Of a DNA stretch of 47,739 nt, positions 7,741 through 15,504 are shown piece by piece. The notes beneath the pieces were generated by a model. It did not search any database. It saw only the letters and a list, made by a program, of their open reading frames with translations, and was not told the DNA's origin. Within the stretch, counting starts at the first letter, position 1. Each line of letters starts with the position of its first letter. The DNA is taken from positions 1-47,739 of the forward strand of contig WVZO01000400.1 of assembly GCA_011772425.1 (NCBI GenBank), given 5' to 3'. Origin of the DNA: Candidatus Aminicenantota bacterium (GTDB taxonomy: Bacteria > Acidobacteriota > Aminicenantia > UBA2199). A program made the position numbers and the translations under genes.

Positions 7741-10700
7741 CTACACACTGACTTCTATCTTATGCCGGCCGCTGCATATGACTGCATATGGGGGCATGGG
7801 GAAATCCTCAGGGTTTTCAGGCGTTAGTATATATTCGGATATAAGGCCGGCGTTTGTGTTCTCTGGGTCAGGGAGGTTTAATTTTACAAGGAGGTCAACC
7901 ACATGATCGACGCCTTTGATTTTTTCCAGCAGGGCGTAAAAATCAGAAAAGCAGGGAATTTTGCCGAAATCCCAACCTCTTTTTTCACTGCCGCCGCTGA
8001 GGGGATTTAAAAAATCCTTCAGCCGTGCATAACAAGCCTTTTCTACCAGGGGAACCATTTCTATAGAGGTGGCTGCCAACCAGGCATAAACGGAAACGTT
8101 AACATAAACCGGCCCGATGACCCGGAAATAATCCTTTTCCACCATTCTATAGGCAGCACGCTGCTGCAAATGCTGCTCTACTTTATATTTCATTTGCAAA
8201 GACAGCCGGGGTTTTTCCTCATCGGTTTGAGGAATAACAATGACCGTTACCCGGCCGTCCTGGGATTTCCGCTTGTCATTCGTATTGGGCAGGCACTTCA
8301 CCCGCGCAATACCTCCGGCAGCCTGGAAAGCCAACTGCTCAAAATCTTCGACAGTAATGGCACGGTTCCGGTGTTTCAGCAGGTACGGTCCCCGTTCCAT
8401 CACATGTTCAATAGTCTCCGTATCGGTTCCACCGCCGGCAGCCAACGGATTAAACGCCTTATCCAGGAAAGGAATAGACGTTTTAAGCTCTGTAATCTCG
8501 AAAACAGGCAAATTTCCCTGTTTGCCGCCGCCGCTGCAATAATCTGCTTTTATATTGTCTGTACCGGTAGGTAGAATTTTTCCATTAATCCCGTCACCAA
8601 ACATTATATCACCGGAAACATTGTCTATTTCATAGCAGCGGTCATTTGAAGAGGCATTGAGAATACTATCGATGGGTTTCCATTTGATCCAGAACTCAGT
8701 CAAATTTTCTTTTTCATCCAGCTCCTGTTTGACCTGGTATTGATTTTCCTCCAGGATTTGCCTTTGCTCTTCAGAGGATATGGTCTTGAGTTCATTGACC
8801 CATATTTCCTCAGAACCGGTTGTCACCGGTGTTTTTGTGAAGGAAAAGACCTGGTTTGCCGTACCGTCACCAGAACCCAGGATTTCAGCGGATATGGTTT
8901 CACTTTGGAGCGCCCAGGTAGTATTGAGGAATACATCGGTTATCGTAGGGATGGCTATTTCATCCGCGCCAGTCTTTTCTTCCTCTAGATATACCGCACG
9001 AACCCAATAGGCTGTTGTGTCAAATATCCGGGTTTCTCTGAAATCCGGGGGAAAAACAAATTCAATGACCCCGGTGCGGGTGAGCGACATGGTGGCATCC
9101 AACACATCCAGTCGCTGCCACTGCCGGCTTTCATTGTAATACTCCCAATGAATAGTAGGAACCTGTTCCGGCGACACCGGCTTTTCAGCAATGGCGAAAA
9201 AAAGTATTACCGGCCCTTTTTCCAATTTTTTATCAAAGGCCAGGTAAAAAACCCGGTGCGTTTCTTTCCAGGGGAGAAAGGGAGTAAATGATTTACCGGG
9301 TTCTTTGATCTCTGTACTCCGGTCGATAAATTCCAGGTTATTGTACGTAAGACAATAGTCAAGGGGGTAAAATTCCGGGGTGAATTCATGGGTGTAAGAA
9401 ATACTTAGTTGAACGATGATGGGTGGGTTGATGTCATCATAGTTCGGCTCCCAGGTTTCAGTGCCCGGTACCTTAACAAACTTTTCACGGCCATAGTCTC
9501 CGGCAAGCAACCGGCCCCTGATCCAATAGCTTTCCTTTCCATTGACATCTATAGGTATTATATCTTCGGGGCATATGAATTTGAGTTTTACCTGCACCAC
9601 CGGGACCTCCTCCCCGTTGGAATCCGTCGGCTTGATGGCAGTGAAATTATCAACAGTGTCTTCCAGGATTTTGATCACACTCCATCCATTCTCGCCGTGG
9701 TATTCCCAGGAAAGCAAAACACCTTTTACTCCAGGTACACCAGGCACAGAAAGGTCAAATGTTATTTCAATTTCTGCGTTTTTCCTGGAAAAAACCTCCT
9801 GGCTGGCAATATAAAAGGTGTCGTACAATATCGGCGTTTTTCCAAAGGGATAAAGCGGTTTGCATTGTGATATTTTACCCGGGTCAACGGGTATTTCATT
9901 ACAAAAAACCATGTCCGGCAGTATGCCCGAACCTGATGGAGCCTCTTCCTCCAGGGAGCTTATTTGGGCTTCTACTGTGTCTATTTTTACTTCCTGCAGT
10001 AGGGATATTTTTGAACAAGGCACGGTACACCTCAGCCAGCGGCTGTTGATGCTGTTGATTTCAAATTCTATAATTTCTCCTGTTTTTTCTTTTGAAAGAA
10101 TTATTTGATTTTCCTCCGGGGAAGCATCTGGCTTTAACGAATGCCAACCCGTTATACCTGCTTCGTTGTCACCATAGTAATGCCAGGAAACACCGGTGAT
10201 ATCGAAAAGTACCGGCTGGATATCCAGGGTAATTTTCGCGGTTTCGGTAATTTCAAACAAGGTATTATGACCCAGGTAAAGAAGATGTTCCTGGAGGTTT
10301 TTGCCTCTAAAGAGTTCGAGGTGGGTTACTTTTTGAACCGTGGTTTCTGCTCCGTGGAAAAATTCCGTTTTCCCGGTTAATGTCACGCCTGTGTCAGACA
10401 TAAAGGAAACAATGCCATATTCACCATCGGGAGAGCCGATAAACAGAATATCCCCTTCGGCCAGGTCCTGGTTTGATTCGACAAAGATTTCAGTGTCTCC
10501 TTCTTCGGCCGGGTAGACCAATTTTGTCTTAAAAGGCAGTACCGGTTCACCGGAGATGATATTGGCTGGACACGGGAAAATGGCGTCTTTTTCTCCATCG
10601 GTGTGAAAGATATTGACCAGTTTGGCCGGGGATGCCAGCAGGTTTTTTTCGGTTTCAAAGATCACATCACCGGCTGCCACCTGGGTCCCGGCCGTGATAA

Positions 10701-11001
10701 GAACAGGCTCCCCCGTTCCTTCTGAGAGCAAAAAAGTAACGGGCACAAAAGCCGATTGGGCGGGAATACGTTTGATGCCGATTTCATGCAGGAAAGAGAT
10801 AAAATGCTTCTCGGGCAGACGGTTCAACCGGTGATAAATCGTTCCCAGGAATTGGATAAATATTTTGACCAATGCCAGGTCCGCACCTTTGCCTTTTTCT
10901 TCAAGGCGCCATTCCGGTGTATAAAAAGGCACCAGCGCTTTGAATTCTTTGAGCAGATCATCAAAATTTCGCGGTTCTATTTTTGGAATTTCTTTAGCCA
11001 T
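7741..11001 (-). CDS. Large baseplate J-like protein (second Afp11-type)
   Basis: 1086 residues, over 1.5 times the usual J-type length. ATG at 11001 is used because GGAGAGAAAAAA precedes it and the reading-frame extension upstream lies in a GGACACAGAGG repeat. N-terminal region: FDDLLKEFKALVPFYTPEWR and HRLNRLPEKHFISFL, as in long baseplate proteins of eCIS. Several repeated beta domains with WHYYGDNEAGITGW, WEYHGENGW and WEYYNESRQW motifs (WxY-x-W type) follow. The C-terminal third has J hallmarks: GDIMFGDGINGKILPTG, DYCSGGGKQGN, AAGGGTDTETIEHVMER, and the QAAGGIARVKC strand. It pairs with the shorter J-type protein downstream; together they probably make the baseplate wedge. The J domain call is strong; function of the inserted WEYY domains is not known to me. 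Confidence 0.85.
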   Translation of the reverse strand: MAKEIPKIEPRNFDDLLKEFKALVPFYTPEWRLEEKGKGADLALVKIFIQFLGTIYHRLNRLPEKHFISFLHEIGIKRIPAQSAFVPVTFLLSEGTGEPVLITAGTQVAAGDVIFETEKNLLASPAKLVNIFHTDGEKDAIFPCPANIISGEPVLPFKTKLVYPAEEGDTEIFVESNQDLAEGDILFIGSPDGEYGIVSFMSDTGVTLTGKTEFFHGAETTVQKVTHLELFRGKNLQEHLLYLGHNTLFEITETAKITLDIQPVLFDITGVSWHYYGDNEAGITGWHSLKPDASPEENQIILSKEKTGEIIEFEINSINSRWLRCTVPCSKISLLQEVKIDTVEAQISSLEEEAPSGSGILPDMVFCNEIPVDPGKISQCKPLYPFGKTPILYDTFYIASQEVFSRKNAEIEITFDLSVPGVPGVKGVLLSWEYHGENGWSVIKILEDTVDNFTAIKPTDSNGEEVPVVQVKLKFICPEDIIPIDVNGKESYWIRGRLLAGDYGREKFVKVPGTETWEPNYDDINPPIIVQLSISYTHEFTPEFYPLDYCLTYNNLEFIDRSTEIKEPGKSFTPFLPWKETHRVFYLAFDKKLEKGPVILFFAIAEKPVSPEQVPTIHWEYYNESRQWQRLDVLDATMSLTRTGVIEFVFPPDFRETRIFDTTAYWVRAVYLEEEKTGADEIAIPTITDVFLNTTWALQSETISAEILGSGDGTANQVFSFTKTPVTTGSEEIWVNELKTISSEEQRQILEENQYQVKQELDEKENLTEFWIKWKPIDSILNASSNDRCYEIDNVSGDIMFGDGINGKILPTGTDNIKADYCSGGGKQGNLPVFEITELKTSIPFLDKAFNPLAAGGGTDTETIEHVMERGPYLLKHRNRAITVEDFEQLAFQAAGGIARVKCLPNTNDKRKSQDGRVTVIVIPQTDEEKPRLSLQMKYKVEQHLQQRAAYRMVEKDYFRVIGPVYVNVSVYAWLAATSIEMVPLVEKACYARLKDFLNPLSGGSEKRGWDFGKIPCFSDFYALLEKIKGVDHVVDLLVKLNLPDPENTNAGLISEYILTPENPEDFPMPPYAVICSGRHKIEVSV

Positions 11002-11082
11002 TTTTTTCTCTCCTTTTTTATTTGCCACAGAGGACACAGAGGACACAGAGAAGAGAAGAAGTTTATCAAAAAAGTTATATTA

Positions 11083-12033
11083 TTAGGCACCGTCCCCAAG
11101 CCCTTCGATAATGTTTCCTTCGTCATCGAATTTAAAGGTTTCCATAAGCCGGTGGAATTCTTCATACCCAACCCGCATAAATCCATCTGGCTTTGCCTTG
11201 CCAAAATAATTCTTGTGAACACATTTCAACGGGTTATAGTATTTACATACCAAGGGCCTTTCATTTGTTTCATAAACAGCACATCGGTTATCCTCACAAT
11301 GCCGGCATGCGGTCCTGGCTGTAACAACCCATTGAGAATCCGAGACGACTAATTCAATGCCGGGAAAACTCAGGGTATACCTGAGAAAATCAAGAGAAGT
11401 ATATGTCGTGGGTTTATCCTGGGGGAACAACAGGTTCCGACAGCAAAACGCATCACAATCCCGGCAGGGATTCCTGAAATCAAGATGAGATTTTACAACC
11501 ACTTCAGCGGAGGTGCTGGGTTTATATTCTTTTGGTGGTTCCTTTTGGCCGGGAACCTGGTAGGGAATTTCCGCCATCATTTCATATAATTTCCCTGTGC
11601 CGGGGATTTCCGATATAATGCGGTGGTCATCAAAGGAAATTTGAGAGGTTAAAACATCCAACCGTTCCCGGTTTATCCAGATCATGGGCTTCGAGAGGTT
11701 ATCCCGCGTCTGTTTCATTCGTTTATAATAACAATTATAAGGATTATAATGAATACAAACCCCGGGTTGTTGCTCTGAATCATGAATACGGCATATCGAT
11801 TCTTTTTCATCGTAAAACCGGCAGGGATAATTGTAATAGACAATCCATTCCCATGCTTCGGTCAAACAGATTTCAATGTTAGGAAAATTCAGATAGAATT
11901 TTATTTTGTCCAGGTCTGTTAATTTCTGGGTGGTTAACGCATCTACCTGCAAAAAATAACAGCAGATAGAAGGCTTACATTCCGCACAAGGTGAAGCTAC
12001 TGCCATATCATAAGTTAATTTATTTTCTTTCAT
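11083..12033 (-). CDS. YkgJ-like double cysteine-cluster protein
   Basis: 316 residues; ATG at 12033 with GAGGAG 7 nt upstream. It holds two tandem YkgJ-type cysteine modules. Module 1 has CAECKPSICC near the N-terminus with later PCRFYDEKESICRIHD and GVCIHYNPYNC. Module 2 has CRDCDAFCC (about residue 205), later ACRHCEDNRCAVYE and LVCKYYNPLKC. The CxxCx(3-4)CC arrangement is that of the YkgJ zinc- or iron-binding family, whose biochemical role is generally unknown. The gene sits 81 bp upstream of the large baseplate gene in the same direction, so it belongs to the eCIS transcription unit or to the island next to it. Possible roles are cofactor-dependent maturation of an eCIS part or a metal-linked regulator; these are guesses. 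Confidence 0.7.
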   Translation of the reverse strand: MKENKLTYDMAVASPCAECKPSICCYFLQVDALTTQKLTDLDKIKFYLNFPNIEICLTEAWEWIVYYNYPCRFYDEKESICRIHDSEQQPGVCIHYNPYNCYYKRMKQTRDNLSKPMIWINRERLDVLTSQISFDDHRIISEIPGTGKLYEMMAEIPYQVPGQKEPPKEYKPSTSAEVVVKSHLDFRNPCRDCDAFCCRNLLFPQDKPTTYTSLDFLRYTLSFPGIELVVSDSQWVVTARTACRHCEDNRCAVYETNERPLVCKYYNPLKCVHKNYFGKAKPDGFMRVGYEEFHRLMETFKFDDEGNIIEGLGDGA

Positions 12034-12051
12034 GTCTAACTCCTCATTAAA

Positions 12052-12100
12052 AGCTCCAGCCGCAAGCCACAAGCTCCAGCTAAAAGTTCAAAGCTGGTAG
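12052..12100. repeat. AGCTCCAGCC-family interspersed repeat
   Basis: Short copy, GCTCCAGCCGCAAGCCACAA then GCTCCAGCTAAAAGTTC and AAAGCTGG, in the gap upstream of the YkgJ-like gene. Confidence 0.75.
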
Positions 12101-12125
12101 ATTTCTTGTCTGTCCTTTTTTTTCC

Positions 12126-12272
12126 TTGCAAGTCCATTTTTCATCCTTACAAATGCATTTGTTACCCTTACAAATGCATTTGTTCCCCTTGCAAATCCAT
12201 TTTTCCCTCTTACAAATGCATTTTTCTCTCTTGCAAATCCATTTTTCTTCCTTGTAAGTCCATTTTTCTTTT
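12126..12272. repeat. 21-bp tandem repeat, seven units
   Basis: Units of the form TTGCAAATCCATTTTTCYYTC / TTACAAATGCATTTGTTMCCC in a perfect 21-bp register. Both strands are open through the array because the period is seven codons (minus strand K-W-I-C-K type heptads). No ATG with a ribosome site starts a frame on the minus strand (the only start there is TTG inside an unrelated sequence), so I treat it as a non-coding repeat rather than a gene. Confidence 0.85.
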
Positions 12273-12318
12273 AGCACAGAGAAGTTTTCTCTGTGCCCGG
12301 GCAAATTTTCTCAACCTC

Positions 12319-12603
12319 TCAACCTCTCAACCTCTCAACTTCTTCTCTTCTCACCTTCTGCCACCTGCCAACAGACCTGCTGCCCTTCGTATATAAAATA
12401 GTTCCGCCATGCAGCGGGCGTTTTTTGATCAGGCCTTTTTTAACAAGAATTTCCAGGGCATGGTTTACTTTTTCAATGGACGGTTGGTCCGTATCCATAT
12501 CCAGCCACCATGAGGTTATGCCTTCCGCTGTATCTCCGGCCCCTGGATGTTTGCGAAGATAATCCAGGATTTTTTCCGAAAGTTTTTGTTCTTCTTTAAT
12601 CAT
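12319..12603 (-). CDS. Small winged-helix-like protein
   Basis: 94 residues; ATG at 12603 with GGGAGG 8-9 nt upstream is preferred to a longer in-frame start. The sequence KLSEKILDYLRKHPGAGDTA, then VNHALEILVKKGLIKKR, then GGTILYTKG reads as helix-helix-recognition helix-wing. A small DNA-binding or protein-docking winged helix is likely. No partner domain is present. It is in the accessory island upstream of the YkgJ-like gene. It could be a local regulator; a structural adaptor role is also possible. Confidence 0.5.
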   Translation of the reverse strand: MIKEEQKLSEKILDYLRKHPGAGDTAEGITSWWLDMDTDQPSIEKVNHALEILVKKGLIKKRPLHGGTILYTKGSRSVGRWQKVRREEVERLRG

Positions 12604-12858
12604 AATCTCAACCTCCCTTTTTAGCCACGAAGGCACTTACAGTGCGGTTAAAAACACGAAGGAACACAAAGGTAAAAGAAGGTAAAATCAAATGTCAACT
12701 GTTGAGAAGCATCCCCATATTCTTTGTGTTTTTTGTGTATTTCGTGGGCAGTTTAGCTATTACTACTTTTGTTTCAATACTACGCTTGAATCAAAAGCCA
12801 CCTCTGCCGGGACCTGTAATATGTAAAACATGTTGACTTATTACCGCATTGTAAATGC
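12604..12858. other. Intergenic spacer with CACGAAGG-type repeats
   Basis: 255 bp. It contains TTAGCCACGAAGGCACTTAC and AAACACGAAGGAACACAAAG, members of an interspersed family also seen at 5408-5460, 18203-18240, 18285-18310, 18390-18415, 18985-19040 and 31875-31900. The rest (12700-12858) shows nothing I can assign. Confidence 0.6.
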
Positions 12859-13674
12859 CTAAAGTTTTTCAATCTCTTCTGTTGAAAGACCGGTAATTTC
12901 GGATATAAATTCGATTTCACTCCCTTTATTTTTCATTTTTTTTGCTATTTCTTTGTTCCTGGTTTCCGCCCCTTCCTTTCTGGCTTTTTCCTCGTCAAGT
13001 TTGCGAACTACCTTGCGTTGGGCATCGACTTTCATCTGGTGAAGTTGTTCAGGGCTCAACCTGTCATACTCGATCAACTCCACTGCCTTTTTGATACCTT
13101 TGTTATTCAAATTAACATGATAATTCTCGGGGTTATGGATAGACTCGTAAATTAAATCCAGCCAGTCACGGTAATTGACCGGGGTATTTTCCTTCCGGTA
13201 GCAATGGTTTAAAAATATCAATTTATGACCGTAAATTTCAACAACCTTATCCTCCAGGTTCCTGGGGTCCAATGAAGTTATCATCACTTCATCTTTTATG
13301 GGCCTATTGTTTTTTTGATCGATTTTATAAGGAGCAGTCAACACCACGATGGCATAAACCGTTCGATCGATGCTGTATTCTTCATAGCTTTTCTGCAATT
13401 GGGCGATGGCCATCATAAAATAATGGAGGAACCTGTCGAAATTATAGTCGTAATCGATTCGCTGTATTTCGATGATCACCCGGTGATCCGTGGATTCGGC
13501 GAATATATCCAGGGTGATTTCTATATTTCCTATTTTGGGTTCAAATTTTTTTTCTGTTTCTATCTTATCCACTTCGATATCGATGTCCAAAATATCCTTT
13601 ACAAATTGTTTAAACACGGTTTTATCTGTAAAGGCGGTTTTGAATATCGTTCCATTATCCAGGGGTGCAAGCAT
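12859..13674 (-). CDS. Rpn family PD-(D/E)XK nuclease / putative transposase
   Basis: 271 residues. Two ATGs are adjacent; the second (13674) is better placed, 6 nt after AGGAG. The opening LDNGTIFKTAFTDKTVFKQF is typical of Rpn/PDDEXK_2 proteins. The nuclease core is visible: ITLDIFAESTDHRVIIEIQR gives the D and the ExQ, with the helix YNFDRFLHYFMMAIAQ after it. The C-terminal tail has a basic helix (ARKEGAETRNKEIAKKMK) and a final EIEFISEITGLSTEEIEKL, which is common in this family. Rpn proteins are RecA-independent recombination-promoting nucleases. It lies in the accessory island next to a tandem repeat array. Family call is strong, activity is inferred. Confidence 0.85.
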   Translation of the reverse strand: MLAPLDNGTIFKTAFTDKTVFKQFVKDILDIDIEVDKIETEKKFEPKIGNIEITLDIFAESTDHRVIIEIQRIDYDYNFDRFLHYFMMAIAQLQKSYEEYSIDRTVYAIVVLTAPYKIDQKNNRPIKDEVMITSLDPRNLEDKVVEIYGHKLIFLNHCYRKENTPVNYRDWLDLIYESIHNPENYHVNLNNKGIKKAVELIEYDRLSPEQLHQMKVDAQRKVVRKLDEEKARKEGAETRNKEIAKKMKNKGSEIEFISEITGLSTEEIEKL

Positions 13675-14238
13675 CATCGACTCCTTATGTTTTTTTCCGG
13701 TTTCATGGTAGTATTATAATATAAGACGTACCCTTTTTCAACCAGGGCGACATTCTCGACAGTCACCTTTTCTTCGAGAATTCATAATTATCCTTTTCTG
13801 TGGGTGAACACGAAATCCTGGCCGAACCCCCTACAAAGGCCGATCAGCGCTGCATTAGGTAGGGGTGAATCTTGTATTCGCCCTTTTCTCCGGGAAATAT
13901 AATTCTCGGACAGCATGTTGAGACGCGACCCCCCTTACACAAATTCCTGCCTTCTCCTGCGGTAGGAACGTATTGTACAGCGGTGGAAAAGGTATACCTG
14001 AGCGGTGGAAATGGTATGCCGGAGTGGTGGAAATGGTATGCCGGAGCGGTGGAAATGGTATGCCGGAGTGGTGGAAATGGCGTGCCTGAGCGGTGGAAAA
14101 ATGGGAAAAGACATTCTCGACTGTCACCTTTTCTTTTTTTCTCATCCTCTTAACCTCTCATCCTCTCAACATCTCAACTTCTCCGTTTCTCCGCTTCTTC
14201 GCTTCCTCGCTTCCTCGTTTCTCCCTGCTCCCTGCCCT
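13675..14238. other. Repeat-rich intergenic region
   Basis: About 560 bp with no convincing gene. It holds a 26-bp direct repeat (13749-13774 and 14110-14135, one mismatch, GACATTCTCGAC[A/T]GTCACC) bracketing about 340 bp that contain the 22-bp array at 13979-14110. Polypyrimidine CTCAACCTCT / CTTCTCCGTTTCTCC runs fill 14140-14235. An open frame exists on each strand across the array but has no ribosome site and consists of repeat translation. Confidence 0.7.
13979..14110. repeat. 22-bp tandem repeat, six units
   Basis: Units start at 13979, 14001, 14023, 14045, 14067 and 14089 with consensus AGYGGTGGAAATGGTATGCC plus GG; the third base alternates C/T between units. Because 22 is not a multiple of three the reading frame rotates, so this is not a coding repeat. 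There are no unique spacers, so it is not CRISPR. Confidence 0.9.
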
Positions 14239-14307
14239 CTAGCATCCGCTTCTACAGTGTGTCACCGGTCGTAACATATATTTCTTTGTCCAGGTATTAA
14301 TTGGCAT
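14239..14307 (-). CDS. 22-residue micro-ORF, copy 1
   Basis: ATG at 14307 follows a near-perfect ribosome site AAGGAGG with 6-nt spacing; the frame ends with TAG after 22 codons. The peptide begins MPINTWTKKYML and ends THCRSGC; it has four Lys/Arg, one His, two Cys and no acidic residue. A second copy (15369-15437) differs at five bases: four are synonymous and one gives Tyr/Phe, which is what selection on the peptide would produce. Both copies start 65-67 nt after the stop codon of the preceding gene. I do not recognise the peptide. It may be a small cationic peptide, a RiPP-like precursor, or the preserved N-terminus of a lost protein. Confidence 0.5.
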   Translation of the reverse strand: MPINTWTKKYMLRPVTHCRSGC

Positions 14308-14372
14308 TGTTTACCTCCTTTTTATTTCCTCACCCTTTTGACGTTTTGACGCACCGTCCCCGGTTCCCGGTT

Positions 14373-15150
14373 TCAAAGCAGGAGGCGGGGAAGTTGTTCA
14401 ACCATATAGAGGGGCAGGGACATCAGTTTAAACGCCACCTGGGAATTTTCAGCTTCATATGTCAATTGATGAACAACATCCATTATAGAAGGCGGATTCA
14501 GATCAAAACGTACTGCTTTTTTCAATTTTTTTTCATGAATAAACCGGTGTAACGATTTCAGTGAACCGCTGGTCCCGGCTTTCACCTCTATAGGAACCAT
14601 TTGTCCAGCAGCTTGAATGACGAAATCGATTTCGGCATTTACTGTTCTTCCTTCTCGCAGCCAGTAAAAAAGTTCCGGTTTTTCATTTTTTCTGCCAATA
14701 CGAAGGAGATGCTGCTGGATAAATTGTTCGGCCATTTTTCCTTCATTGATAAATTCTCTTTTTTCCAATTGAGAAACCGGTAAATTTTCAATGCCGCAAA
14801 TACGATTCATTAAGCCGATATCAAGAAAAAACATCTTGTATACTTTATCATCTTTGCCGACTTTTAGGGGCAGCCCTGAGCATTTGGAATGATAAACACA
14901 AGAAATAACGTTGGCTTTTGCCAGCAAACCAATGGCTTTGCGGAGCTCCCTGGCTTTTTCATTGGGGTCGATATTGCTGTATTTAGCCTTTTCCCCGGCT
15001 GCTGACGGGACATAATCAAATATCCGGTGCAAGCGAAGCAGTTCAGCTCCTTTGGCATACTTGCCTGGCCCCGCGCACCACTAAAGGTTTACGATGTTTT
15101 CGCCGGTACCATACCTCGATATCTTTTTCATTAAATCGTTTCAAAATCAT
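14373..15150 (-). pseudogene. Decayed AAA_14/DUF4143 ATPase, internal deletion
   Basis: The reading frame from ATG 15150 gives MILKRFNEKDIEVWYRRKHR then KPLVVRGARQ, the normal N-terminus of AAA_14/DUF4143 ATPases just before the Walker A. There the family motif (VGKTxLV) is missing; the frame runs into a stop near 15103. The sequence then continues in another frame with AKGAELLRLHRIFDYVPSAA and the complete DUF4143 C-terminal half (KVGKDDKVYKMFFLDIGLMN; GRTVNAEIDFVIQAAGQ; VPIEVKAG), ending at 14373. About 200 residues, including Walker A and B, are deleted. The PD-(D/E)XK-like C-terminal core remains open for 219 codons. It is flanked on both sides by the micro-ORF copies. Confidence 0.8.
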
Positions 15151-15179
15151 AACTATCACCTGTTAAAATAGGATATGAT

Positions 15180-15242
15180 ATTATAGCACAAAACAAGCCC
15201 ATAAAAAATATTTTTCATGGACATTTTAAGGGCTTGTTTTGT
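15180..15242 (-). promoter_or_regulatory. Extended -10 promoter with inverted repeat (for the DUF4143 remnant)
   Basis: On the minus strand TGCTATAAT (15180-15188) is an extended -10 element, about 30 nt before the ATG at 15150. Directly upstream lies a 13-bp inverted repeat, ACAAAACAAGCCC at 15188-15200 and GGGCTTGTTTTGT at 15230-15242; a third partial copy GGGCTTGTTT is at 15263. The arm touching the promoter looks like an operator. Confidence 0.5.
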
Positions 15243-15368
15243 CCAATTTGTGGATATTATAGGGGCTTGTTTGATAATCTATTCTATGGTGCTATAGTGC
15301 CAGGTGCTATAGTGCCAGGTAATTTATTTCTCCCTGCTCCCTGCTCCCTGCCCCCTGCCCCCTGCCAC

Positions 15369-15437
15369 CTAGCATCCGCTCCTGCAATGTGTCACCGGTC
15401 GTAACATAAATTTCTTTGTCCAGGTATTTATTGGCAT
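15369..15437 (-). CDS. 22-residue micro-ORF, copy 2
   Basis: Second copy of the micro-ORF with the same AAGGAGG site and 6-nt spacing before ATG 15437, stop TAG. The peptide begins MPINTWTKKFML and ends THCRSGC, one conservative change from copy 1. It begins 67 nt after the stop of the DUF4157 cargo gene, so it is probably on the same message. After the stop both copies run into GGCAGGG-type low-complexity sequence; homology upstream ends at the ribosome site. Function unknown. That the unit conserved between copies is exactly ribosome site plus frame argues that it is translated. Confidence 0.5.
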   Translation of the reverse strand: MPINTWTKKFMLRPVTHCRSGC

Positions 15438-15504
15438 TATTTACCTCCTTTTTTCAATAAGCTTTTTGTTGCAACGCAAGACTTGACTCCCAAACCCCAC
15501 TAAC

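Noticed and set aside
7741-7910. Plus-strand frame 7616-7906 as a small membrane protein gene
   Set aside because: Overlaps the C-terminus of the large J-type protein and includes CACGAAGG-type repeat sequence.
12080-12304. Minus-strand frame with KWICK heptads as a possible Cys-rich peptide gene
   Set aside because: Starts only at TTG without ribosome site, and its content is the 21-bp tandem repeat.
13979-14110. Possible CRISPR array
   Set aside because: 22-bp units are directly adjacent with no unique spacers, and there is no cas gene in the window.
13872-14274. Overlapping open frames on both strands over the 22-bp array
   Set aside because: Repeat translation in rotating frames, no ribosome sites.
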